Assembly (NCBI GenBank): GCA_021777365.1
Contig: JAJYDP010000321.1
Span: 1-6,036, forward strand
Direction of reading: 5' to 3'
Source: Chloroflexota bacterium
Lineage (GTDB): Bacteria > Chloroflexota > Limnocylindria > Limnocylindrales > CSP1-4
Length of the DNA: 6,036 nt
In this document: piece by piece, positions 1 to 4,953 of the stretch
How the letters are laid out: every line of letters starts with the position of its first letter
Numbering within the stretch: the stretch's first letter is position 1
Position numbers and translations under genes: made by a program
Notes under the pieces: model-generated
The model's input: the letters and a program-made list of their open reading frames with translations, nothing else
Databases searched by the model: none
What the model was told of the DNA's origin: nothing

Positions 1-705
1 CTCGTCCAGCGGAGACGGACGCTCCTCGCGCAGGTCGTCGGTCTGCCAGAGGATCGTGATCGCCTCGCGCAGCCTGCGTCGCACCTCGCGGTCCTCCCGT
101 GGGGCCATCCGCGGGTCGTCCAGCCGATCGAGCAGTTCGTACGCCCGCCGGAGCGCCACCAGGACCGTGCGTCGGCGCGCCTCCGTGGGGTGAGCCGTCA
201 GGACCGGGTGGATCGAGAGCCCGGCGAGCAGCGACTCGACGCGGGACCGGTCCCACCCGCGGGTCGCCAGTTCCCGCACCGCCGCGCCGAGCGACTCGGC
301 GACGAATCCCTCGGGCGATGCGCGCTCCCGGCGACGGAGGGCCCGGACGCGCTGCTTCTCCTCCGCCAGGTTCACCAGCTGGAAGTAGCGGGTGAACGCG
401 CGGGCGACCAGCTCCGATGTCTCCAGGTCGAAGCCGTCGAACACTGCGCCCAGGCGGCCGCGCTCGACGGGATCGGGTACGGCGCGCAGGGCGACGGCGC
501 TGCCGCGCACCCGCTCCACCAGGTCCAGGAGGCCGGGGCCGCCCTGCTCGGCCAGCACCTGTCCGAGCAGCGATCCGAGCAGCCGCACCTCCATGCGGAG
601 CGGATCGGGCGCGCCCGCGCTGCCGATCCCTCTCGGCTCCGCCCTGACCGCCTGGTTGCGACGCCGTGCCCCGGTCGCCCGACCGGCGGGATCGCCGTGG
701 GGCAC
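1..705 (-). CDS. ppc: Phosphoenolpyruvate carboxylase, N-terminal part (runs off the window)
   Basis: This enzyme carboxylates phosphoenolpyruvate with bicarbonate to give oxaloacetate and phosphate, refilling the TCA cycle in the cytoplasm. The minus strand reads 235 codons without a stop to the window edge, about a quarter of the usual 880-930 residues. With the GTG start, the motif VLTAHPTEARRRT covers residues 168-180 and contains the catalytic histidine (residue 172, codon 190-192), equivalent to His138 of E. coli PEPC. The N-terminal helix DPLRMEVRLLGSLLGQVL and the segment FQLVNLAEEKQR also fit the family. The start is uncertain. GTG at 705 has a GAGGG Shine-Dalgarno (713-717) 7 nt upstream and lies just after the stop of the upstream reductase gene. 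An internal ATG at 594 would put the histidine at 135 but cuts into the conserved DPLRxxVRLLG helix, so I prefer 705. The C-terminal catalytic domain lies outside the window. Confidence 0.93.
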   Translation of the reverse strand, partial: MPHGDPAGRATGARRRNQAVRAEPRGIGSAGAPDPLRMEVRLLGSLLGQVLAEQGGPGLLDLVERVRGSAVALRAVPDPVERGRLGAVFDGFDLETSELVARAFTRYFQLVNLAEEKQRVRALRRRERASPEGFVAESLGAAVRELATRGWDRSRVESLLAGLSIHPVLTAHPTEARRRTVLVALRRAYELLDRLDDPRMAPREDREVRRRLREAITILWQTDDLREERPSPLDE

Positions 706-708
706 TCG

Positions 709-1344
709 TCAGCCCTCGTCCGGCCCGGTGGGGCCGACGATCTTCCAGGCGCTCTGCCACGGCCACTGGTGCCGCATCTGCAGGCTGATGTGGATCCAGG
801 CCATCCCCTCCAGGGTCCGCGCCTGCGCCAGCGGCCCGACGTCGATGGGCCGGAAGCCGATTGCCGCGGCGAGCGCCATCACGCGGTCCTTGGCGTCCTG
901 GTCGTCCCCGGCCACGTACGCATCGGCGCGCATGCCGGCCACGCGGGGATCCTGCTGGCGTGAGGCGAACGCCGTGTTGAACGCCTTGACCAGGCGCGCA
1001 TCGGGGACCAGCGCCTGCAGTTCCTCGGCGATGGACGTCGTCCGCCCTCCCTCCAGGTCGGGCGTCGGGCGGTTGGTGACGTCGACGACGACCTTGCCGT
1101 CCAGCGCGTGCCCCAGCTCGCCGACGACACTGGCGACGACGCCGGTCGGGACGGCCAGGATCACCAGCTCGGCGCCGGCGACCGCCTCCGTGTTGGTCCC
1201 GGCCAGCCGGGCGCCCACCTCGCCTGCCAGCTCCTGCGCCGCGCTCCGGTTCGTCGAACTCACGGTGACGTCGTGACCCGTGCGACCGATCGACCGCGCG
1301 AGCGCCGCACCCACGCTGCCGGTGCCCAGGATGGCGATCTTCAT
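709..1344 (-). CDS. NADPH-dependent F420 reductase-like NAD(P)-binding protein
   Basis: This 211-residue protein belongs to the F420H2:NADP oxidoreductase-like family (COG2085). Members carry a Rossmann fold; characterised ones pass hydride between NADP(H) and coenzyme F420 in the cytoplasm. The N-terminus MKIAILGTGSVG holds the GxGxxG dinucleotide loop (residues 7-12). It is followed by the end of strand beta-2 with SSTNRS (29-34), a usual place for binding the NADP 2'-phosphate. LVKAFNT and the C-terminal DVGPLAQARTLEGMAWIHI are family signatures, and the length matches archaeal Fno (about 210 residues). The start is well supported: AGGGGGT at 1351-1357 lies 6 nt before the ATG. The stop is 3 bp from the ppc start, so the two are probably one operon. 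Whether this protein uses F420 or another acceptor cannot be told from sequence alone; many bacterial relatives are annotated only as NAD(P)-binding. Confidence 0.9.
   Translation of the reverse strand: MKIAILGTGSVGAALARSIGRTGHDVTVSSTNRSAAQELAGEVGARLAGTNTEAVAGAELVILAVPTGVVASVVGELGHALDGKVVVDVTNRPTPDLEGGRTTSIAEELQALVPDARLVKAFNTAFASRQQDPRVAGMRADAYVAGDDQDAKDRVMALAAAIGFRPIDVGPLAQARTLEGMAWIHISLQMRHQWPWQSAWKIVGPTGPDEG
713..717 (-). promoter_or_regulatory. Shine-Dalgarno supporting the ppc GTG start
   Basis: GAGGG on the minus strand lies 7 nt before the GTG at 705. It sits inside the last codons of the upstream reductase gene and supports coupled translation from this GTG rather than from the internal ATG at 594. 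Confidence 0.5.
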
Positions 1345-1350
1345 GGCAAG

Positions 1351-1357
1351 ACCCCCT
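1351..1357 (-). promoter_or_regulatory. Shine-Dalgarno of the reductase gene
   Basis: AGGGGGT on the minus strand is 6 nt upstream of the ATG at 1344. This strong ribosome site fixes the start and implies an mRNA with a leader, unlike the apparently leaderless genes elsewhere in the window. Confidence 0.6.
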
Positions 1358-1371
1358 GCCGATGGTCGTGC

Positions 1372-1444
1372 GCCTCCGGGTCGCGCCCGGCCTCGCGCAG
1401 GGATGGCACGCTCGCGCGGCGCCGCTGCCTCCGGGTGCGCCCGG
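1372..1444. repeat. Pair of direct repeats, each able to fold into a small hairpin
   Basis: GCCTCCGGGTCGCGCCCGG (1372-1390) recurs at 1427-1444 as the same sequence with one base missing (GGGT-GCG). Each copy contains CCGGG and CCCGG arms around a 4-5 nt loop, so each can form a 5-bp G+C hairpin. They lie in the 199-bp gap upstream of the reductase gene, 27 to 100 nt from its start. The role is unknown; they could be leader structures, a protein site or chance in GC-rich DNA. Confidence 0.4.
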
Positions 1445-1511
1445 TGGGTCCCATGATCCCCGAACTTCGGGCGGGCCGCACGCGGGGTGGTGCCGGAGCC
1501 GCGATGGGCGC

Positions 1512-1528
1512 GCTGCCCGAAGGGCAGC
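1512..1528 (-). terminator. Candidate hairpin after the membrane protein gene
   Basis: On the minus strand GCTGCCC-TTC-GGGCAGC is a perfect 7-bp stem with a 3-nt loop, beginning 15 nt after the TGA of the membrane protein gene. No run of U follows, so it may be a weak, Rho-assisted or merely 3'-protective hairpin rather than a true intrinsic terminator. Confidence 0.35.
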
Positions 1529-1543
1529 CGGCCGGCCGCTCCC

Positions 1544-1909
1544 TCAGCCCGTCATGAACAGCCGGAGGATGAACAGTCCGAGCGCGACGAACCCGATCAG
1601 CCGCAGTCCGAGCTGCCCGCGCGGCGAACGGCGGGCGCCGAACGACACGGCGAACGGGACGGCGGCGACGGCGAGGAGCCCGTACAGGAGGTGGATCGAG
1701 TCGTTGGGCGCGTGGCCGGTCAGCAGGAGGAGGAGCCCGACCACCGCGGTGATCGCGACCACACCCACGACGGCGCTCTGGAAGGAGGCGAATCGCGGCC
1801 CTCCGCCGCGGCCCGTCAGCAGGACGACGGCGGTCCAGGCGAGGGCGAGCAGCGTACCCGCGACCGCGGCGATGGCGAGCGTCCGGTGCAGCTGGTCCAT
1901 GCCACGCAT
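1544..1909 (-). CDS. Small four-helix membrane protein of unknown function
   Basis: The minus strand encodes a 121-residue hydrophobic protein (118 if the ATG at 1900 is used). I do not recognise its family. Numbering from the second Met, about four membrane segments are visible: 8-28 (rich in Ala, Leu and Val), 42-62 (VVGVVAITAVVGLLLLL), 68-88 (LLYGLLAVAAVPFAV) and 99-116 (LRLIGFVALGLFILRLF). A basic loop, GARRSPRGQ, comes before the last helix. By the positive-inside rule this loop probably faces the cytoplasm. The reading frame stays open further upstream to 2395, but that extension is Arg/Pro-rich, antisense to the MutY gene and not protein-like. ATG at 1909 or 1900 is therefore the likely start; neither has a clear Shine-Dalgarno. 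The gene is divergent from MutY and lies 199 bp upstream of the reductase gene, on the same strand. Confidence 0.72.
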   Translation of the reverse strand: MRGMDQLHRTLAIAAVAGTLLALAWTAVVLLTGRGGGPRFASFQSAVVGVVAITAVVGLLLLLTGHAPNDSIHLLYGLLAVAAVPFAVSFGARRSPRGQLGLRLIGFVALGLFILRLFMTG

Positions 1910-1992
1910 GATGCGCCGGTTGCCACGGGCACGCAGGTCGGTCGGGCGTGGATGGCAGGTGGCCATCGCCGGGTGGCGATCGTCCGACGCGG

Positions 1993-1998
1993 TAGCCT
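1993..1998 (+). promoter_or_regulatory. Candidate -10 box, leaderless promoter of the MutY gene
   Basis: TAGCCT fits the TANNNT -10 pattern and ends exactly 6 nt before the ATG at 2005. Transcription would then begin at or next to the start codon. No Shine-Dalgarno lies upstream of this ATG, which agrees with a leaderless mRNA. No convincing -35 box is visible. A 6-bp inverted repeat (ATCGCC-GGGT-GGCGAT, 1965-1980) lies just upstream and could be an operator. Confidence 0.42.
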
Positions 1999-2004
1999 GC
2001 GCGG

Positions 2005-3069
2005 ATGACGCGCGGACGGCGGGACGATCGACGGCCCCGGGTGCGATCCGGGACGCCGGCGCCCGGGGGAGCGGCGGCGCCGGGAGCCGTGGGGGCGCCG
2101 GACGCGCCATCATCCCCGCTCGATCCCGCCGCGCTGCGCGACGCCCTGCTGGACTGGTTCGCCTCGAACGGACGGTCGCTGCCGGGCCGGGACGATCGCG
2201 ACCCCTGGCACGTGCTCGTGGTGGAGGTGATGTCCCAGCAGACCCAGATCGACCGCTCGCTCGCCGCCGCGGCCACCTTCTGCGCCGCGTTCCCGACGCC
2301 GTCCGCGCTGGCCGCCGCGTCGCCGGGGGAGGTGCTGCGTGCCTGGGCAGGGCTCGGGTACAACCGGCGTGCCCTCGCCCTGCGGGCGGCGGCACGGGCG
2401 ATGGTGGAGCGGCACGGGGGGCGCGTGCCGGATGACCTCGCGTCCCTGCTGGCCTTGCCCGGCGTGGGCCCGTACACGGCTCGAGCCGTCGCGGCGCGGG
2501 CCTTCGGCGCCACGGTGATGCCCGTCGACGTCAACGTGCGCCGGGTCCTCGGGCGGGTGCTGGACGACCCGCGGCCCGCGCGGGTGCAGGCGCTGGGCGA
2601 CCTCCTCGCCCGGTCGGCGGACGGGCGGCCCGGCGCGATCGCCGATGCCCTGATGGATCTCGCGGCCGGGACCTGCCGCGCCCGCGAGCCCGCCTGCACG
2701 GCGTGTCCGCTCTCCGCGTGGTGCGGGTGGCGGGCGTCGGGGGCCGCGGTCGCCGGGCGGGCCGAACAGGGCTCGGTGCCGCGCGGGTCGGCCCTGCCCG
2801 GATCCGGCTCACGCCGGCCGGCCCTGCGTGCGCCGGGTTCGCCCGTCTCGGGCCCCGCCGGCGCGCTGCCCTTCCCCCGCACCCGGCGGTGGCTGCGCGG
2901 CCAGCTCCTGCGCGAGCTGCGCGAGGCCCCGCCCGGCGCCTGGTCGACGGTCGAAGGGCCGCGGGGCACGCACGACCACGCGGCGGTGCGGGAGACGATC
3001 GCGACGCTCGCCCGCGAAGGCTTCGTCGAGCTGGACGAGGTGGGACGAGCCCGCCTGGCCGAGGACTGA
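2005..3069 (+). CDS. mutY: A/G-specific adenine glycosylase (MutY-type)
   Basis: MutY removes adenine mispaired with 8-oxoguanine in base-excision repair. The 354-residue protein has a disordered, Ala/Pro/Gly-rich start (1-40), then the HhH-GPD fold. VEVMSQQTQ (73-81) holds the catalytic Glu74. The helix-hairpin-helix LPGVGPYTARAVAARAFG (151-168) lacks the lysine used by endonuclease III, which favours a monofunctional MutY. VDVNVRRVL (174-182) supplies Asp175. Cys224, Cys231, Cys234 and Cys240 form the C-x6-C-x2-C-x5-C iron-sulfur motif. The Nudix-like 8-oxoG recognition domain of E. coli MutY is absent. A low-complexity linker (about 243-290) leads instead to a winged-helix-like tail (292-352, RRWLRGQLLRELRE to EGFVELDEVGRARL), similar to that of actinobacterial MutYs. 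The ATG at 2005 fits a leaderless transcript, but it could be annotated further in because the first 40 residues are poorly conserved. Confidence 0.9.
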   Translation: MTRGRRDDRRPRVRSGTPAPGGAAAPGAVGAPDAPSSPLDPAALRDALLDWFASNGRSLPGRDDRDPWHVLVVEVMSQQTQIDRSLAAAATFCAAFPTPSALAAASPGEVLRAWAGLGYNRRALALRAAARAMVERHGGRVPDDLASLLALPGVGPYTARAVAARAFGATVMPVDVNVRRVLGRVLDDPRPARVQALGDLLARSADGRPGAIADALMDLAAGTCRAREPACTACPLSAWCGWRASGAAVAGRAEQGSVPRGSALPGSGSRRPALRAPGSPVSGPAGALPFPRTRRWLRGQLLRELREAPPGAWSTVEGPRGTHDHAAVRETIATLAREGFVELDEVGRARLAED

Positions 3070-3082
3070 GCCGCCGGTCCGT

Positions 3083-3094
3083 GGGCCCGGGCCC
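3083..3094. terminator. Palindrome between convergent genes, possible bidirectional terminator
   Basis: GGGCCCGGGCCC is a perfect 12-bp palindrome in the 24-bp gap between the MutY stop and the thioesterase stop, overlapping the latter by one base. A slightly offset fold, GTGGG/CCTAC with one G-U pair (3081-3097), is also possible. Its place between two 3' ends fits a shared terminator, but there is no U tract and such palindromes arise easily at this G+C content. Confidence 0.28.
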
Positions 3095-3573
3095 TACTCC
3101 CAGCGGTGGAAGGCAGGGTGGCCCGGGCGCACGGCGACGAAGGTGCCGCGGAACGTGGCGCACGCCTCGCCGTGTGCCTCCAGGGTTGACTCCACCGTGG
3201 CGCGATCGGACCGCAGGTCCACCACGTGCGCACGCAGGGTCACCGGGCCGTCGGTCGGGGTCGGGCGCAGGAAACGCACCTCGAACGACGCGGTGACCGT
3301 GGCGGGAACCTCGGCCGTGCCAGCGGCGCGCATGAGCGCCACCGCCGCCGTCCAGTTGCTGTGGCAGTCCAGCAGCGTGCCGATGATCCCGCCGTTCAGG
3401 GCACCCGGGAACGCCTCGTGGCGCACCTCGGCACGCCATTCCGCCAGGACCTCGTCCCCGCGTTCGAAGCTGCGCAGGTGGAGTCCTCCGGGATTGGCGG
3501 GCCCGCACCCGAAGCAGACGCTGTTCGGGGCCAGGCGCTCCTGGAGGCTCCCGGGATCCTCGCGTTCGTCCAT
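3094..3573 (-). CDS. PaaI-like hotdog-fold thioesterase
   Basis: This 159-residue protein fits the PaaI/4HBT hotdog family, whose members hydrolyse acyl-CoA thioesters in the cytoplasm, usually as tetramers. It opens with CFGCGPANPGGLHL (20-33), a common lead-in for this subgroup. The core follows as HEAFPGALNGGIIGTLLD (52-69), where NGG replaces the usual HGG and Asp69 is the likely catalytic acid on the central helix, within DCHSNW. TVTASFEVRFLRPTP (92-106) gives the beta-strand that ends in the substrate-side loop, and the protein ends with GHPAFHRW. The substrate cannot be read from the sequence. The ATG at 3573 is the only good start: a TACACT -10 box lies 7 nt upstream and there is no Shine-Dalgarno. 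An open frame continues upstream to 4350, but it is antisense to the next gene and not protein-like. The gene is convergent with MutY and divergent from the methyltransferase-like gene. Confidence 0.88.
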   Translation of the reverse strand: MDEREDPGSLQERLAPNSVCFGCGPANPGGLHLRSFERGDEVLAEWRAEVRHEAFPGALNGGIIGTLLDCHSNWTAAVALMRAAGTAEVPATVTASFEVRFLRPTPTDGPVTLRAHVVDLRSDRATVESTLEAHGEACATFRGTFVAVRPGHPAFHRWE

Positions 3574-3580
3574 CCGGGCG

Positions 3581-3586
3581 AGTGTA
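3581..3586 (-). promoter_or_regulatory. Candidate -10 box, leaderless promoter of the thioesterase gene
   Basis: On the minus strand TACACT matches TANNNT and ends 7 nt before the ATG at 3573. Transcription would start at or within a base or two of the start codon. No -35 box is obvious. Confidence 0.45.
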
Positions 3587-3675
3587 CGCGTCGGCATGCA
3601 CATGGGCCGGCCACTCGTCCGGCGATCGGATCCCGTGCCGGCACCCCGCTCGCGACCCTCCCGGCCGACGTGCGG

Positions 3676-3681
3676 TACCGT
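3676..3681 (+). promoter_or_regulatory. Candidate -10 box, leaderless promoter of the methyltransferase-like gene
   Basis: TACCGT matches TANNNT and is separated by 6 nt (GAGCAG) from the GTG at 3688, the same geometry as in front of MutY. This supports the GTG at 3688 over the in-frame GTG at 3670. The GAGCAG could be misread as a Shine-Dalgarno but abuts the start codon, too close to work as one. Confidence 0.42.
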
Positions 3682-3687
3682 GAGCAG

Positions 3688-4167
3688 GTGCAGCGCACGC
3701 TCCCCGACCTGGGACCTCGCGGCGAGGGCTGGGTCGCACTGCAGGGCCTCATCTTCCTGGCCATCTTCGGCGCCGGGTGGCTCGCGCCTGCGTGGACCGG
3801 GGAGGTCCGTCTCGCCTCGACCGCGTTGGGGGCCCTCCTGGCCGGCGCGGGCGGCCTGCTGGCGCTGCGCGGCGTCCTCGACCTCGGCGACAGCCTGACC
3901 GCGGTGCCACGCCCCACGGATCGAGGCCGCCTCGTCGAGCATGGGGTCTACGCGATGGTGCGCCATCCGATCTACAGCGGCCTGATCATGGGTGCCGTCG
4001 GCTGGGGCCTTGCGACGGCCTCGCCGCTGGCGGTCGGCGGCGGCCTGGTGCTGGGCGTCTTCTTCGACCTCAAGTCGCGACGAGAGGAGGCCTGGCTCGC
4101 CGAGCGATACCAGGCGTACCCGGACTATCGCAGGCGCACCCGGAAGCTGATCCCCTGGGTCTACTGA
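3688..4167 (+). CDS. Isoprenylcysteine carboxyl methyltransferase-like membrane protein
   Basis: This 159-residue integral membrane protein resembles the ICMT/PEMT-like methyltransferases, which move a methyl group from S-adenosylmethionine to a lipid or lipid-linked acceptor. Hydrophobic segments lie at about 17-37, 42-62 and 95-127, the last probably a helical hairpin. The family signature is clear: HGVYAMVRHPIYSG (85-98), then a pair of glutamates in REEAWLAERY (132-141), then YPDYRRRTRKLIPWVY at the C-terminus. In structurally known ICMT-type enzymes the RHP and EE elements form the SAM site. Bacteria lack prenylated CAAX proteins of the eukaryotic kind, so the acceptor here is unknown. 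GTG at 3688 is chosen because of the -10 box 6 nt upstream; GTG at 3670 would add six residues. The gene is divergent from the thioesterase and 64 bp upstream of the sigma-factor gene. Confidence 0.85.
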   Translation: MQRTLPDLGPRGEGWVALQGLIFLAIFGAGWLAPAWTGEVRLASTALGALLAGAGGLLALRGVLDLGDSLTAVPRPTDRGRLVEHGVYAMVRHPIYSGLIMGAVGWGLATASPLAVGGGLVLGVFFDLKSRREEAWLAERYQAYPDYRRRTRKLIPWVY

Positions 4168-4172
4168 CCGCG

Positions 4173-4188
4173 CCCCCGCCGGAGGGGG
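4173..4188 (+). terminator. Candidate hairpin after the methyltransferase-like gene
   Basis: CCCCC-GCCGGA-GGGGG is a 5-bp G+C stem with a 6-nt loop, starting 5 nt after the TGA of the upstream gene. GCCGG (4178-4182) can alternatively pair with CCGGC (4195-4199). There is no U tract. It could separate the methyltransferase-like gene from the sigma operon. Confidence 0.33.
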
Positions 4189-4210
4189 ACACCGCCGGCT
4201 GGCGATCGTA
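4185..4210 (+). promoter_or_regulatory. Possible ECF-type promoter before the sigma-factor gene
   Basis: GGGGAC (4185-4190) and CGTA (4207-4210) are 16 nt apart. This resembles the general ECF promoter layout of an AAC-type -35 and a CGT-type -10, and ECF sigma genes often drive their own promoter. The -35 has only AC of the usual AAC, and it overlaps the candidate terminator stem. This is a weak inference. Confidence 0.22.
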
Positions 4211-4231
4211 CCGGTGGACGCCGGGCGGGAC

Positions 4232-4912
4232 ATGGGGCAGCATGGCGCCGTGACCCGGGACCGGGAAGCGCCGCGAGGTGACCTCGCGGACTTCCAGCAC
4301 GACCCGTCACGCCAGCCCCGGTCCGTCGTTTCCACCAGCGATGGAGCCACGGTCGAGGATCTGGTGCGACAGGCGCAGGGAGGCGACGCCGACGCCTTCG
4401 GGCGACTGTACGACCTCTTTGCTCCGCGGCTCTTCCGGTACGTGCGCTACCGGGTCCGGGAGCCCAGCGACGCGGAGGACCTCGTGCAGCGGGTCTTCGT
4501 GAGCGTCATCGAGGCCCTGCCGCGCTACGAGCACCGCGGGGTGCCCTTCGCGGCATGGCTCTTCCGGCTCGCCCACAACACCGTCATCGACCACGGGAGG
4601 ACGGCGCGAGAGCACCGGCCGCTCGACGCGGTCGAGGGACGCCCCACGGACGATCCGGGCCCGGCCGACCTGGCCGCCCGCTCGGCCGACCTCGCCCTGC
4701 TCGACGAGGCGATCCGCTCCCTCACGCCGGATCAGCAGCAGGTGATCGCCTGCCGCTTCTTCGCGGGACTGAGCACGGCGGAGACCGCGAAGGTGATGGG
4801 GCGGGGCGAGATCGCGATCAGGGCCCTGCAGTTCCGCGCGATCGGCGCGCTGCGCAGGAGACTCGCGGGAACGTTCGACATGGAGCGCCTCTCTCTCGAG
4901 GAGACACCGTGA
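4232..4912 (+). CDS. ECF (extracytoplasmic function) sigma-70 family factor
   Basis: This sigma factor would direct RNA polymerase to a small set of promoters in response to a signal. Numbering from the ATG at 4232 (226 residues), region 2 spans about 42-123: AFGRLYDLFAPRLFRYVRYR (2.1), DAEDLVQRVFVSVIEALPRY (2.2, core-polymerase contact) and PFAAWLFRLAHNTVIDHGR (2.3-2.4, -10 recognition). A variable linker (124-153) precedes region 4, with LLDEAIRSLTPDQQQVIACR and the HTH LSTAETAKVMGRGEIAIRAL (180-199) for -35 recognition. Region 3 is absent, as expected of ECF factors. The start is uncertain: GTG 4214, ATG 4232 and GTG 4250 are all in frame, and none has a strong Shine-Dalgarno. About 40 poorly conserved residues precede region 2 even from 4232. 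The stop overlaps the ATG of a 13-codon ORF leading to the DUF5667-like gene, a sigma/partner operon. Confidence 0.9.
   Translation: MGQHGAVTRDREAPRGDLADFQHDPSRQPRSVVSTSDGATVEDLVRQAQGGDADAFGRLYDLFAPRLFRYVRYRVREPSDAEDLVQRVFVSVIEALPRYEHRGVPFAAWLFRLAHNTVIDHGRTAREHRPLDAVEGRPTDDPGPADLAARSADLALLDEAIRSLTPDQQQVIACRFFAGLSTAETAKVMGRGEIAIRALQFRAIGALRRRLAGTFDMERLSLEETP
4898..4903 (+). promoter_or_regulatory. Strong Shine-Dalgarno at the end of the sigma-factor gene
   Basis: GAGGAG lies 5 nt before GTG 4909 and 8 nt before ATG 4912. It is the best ribosome site in the operon. It points to the short bridging ORF, not to the start of the DUF5667-like gene. Confidence 0.55.
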
Positions 4913-4953
4913 TGACGGGCCGCACACGGGTCGCACCGAGGTTCGCGCGATGA
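4912..4953 (+). CDS. 13-codon bridging ORF between sigma factor and DUF5667-like gene
   Basis: ATG at 4912 begins a 13-residue ORF, MTGRTRVAPRFAR. Its start overlaps the sigma stop (TGATG) and its stop overlaps the next ATG (ATGA at 4950-4953). GAGGAG lies 8 nt upstream, and GTG 4909 would add one residue. It may be a coupling leader, whose translation carries ribosomes onto the next start. It could instead be the true beginning of the DUF5667-like gene broken by a real or sequencing frameshift, since sigma partners often start on the sigma stop. The peptide is basic (five Arg) and not recognised. Confidence 0.35.
   Translation: MTGRTRVAPRFAR

Noticed and set aside
190..1276. Plus-strand open frames at 190-963 and 392-1276
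   Set aside because: They are antisense to ppc and the reductase gene, which carry definite motifs.
1341..3233. Very long minus-strand open frame (630 codons) across the MutY gene
   Set aside because: Its translation is dominated by Arg, Ala, Pro and Ser with no domain or motif. It is the antisense of well-supported genes; stops are rare in any frame at this G+C content.
2531..3739. Minus-strand open frame of about 400 codons
   Set aside because: It is a low-complexity Arg/Pro-rich shadow antisense to MutY and in the wrong frame over the thioesterase gene.
1974..4209. Shared 10-mer TGGCGATCGT upstream of MutY (1974-1983) and of the sigma gene (4200-4209), at similar distance from an ATG
   Set aside because: With this base composition a 10-bp match in 6 kb is expected many times by chance, and the surrounding bases do not align.
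3574..4350. N-terminal extension of the thioesterase frame antisense to the methyltransferase-like gene
   Set aside because: It is antisense to a gene with a clear family signature, and the -10 box at 3581-3586 supports the start at 3573.
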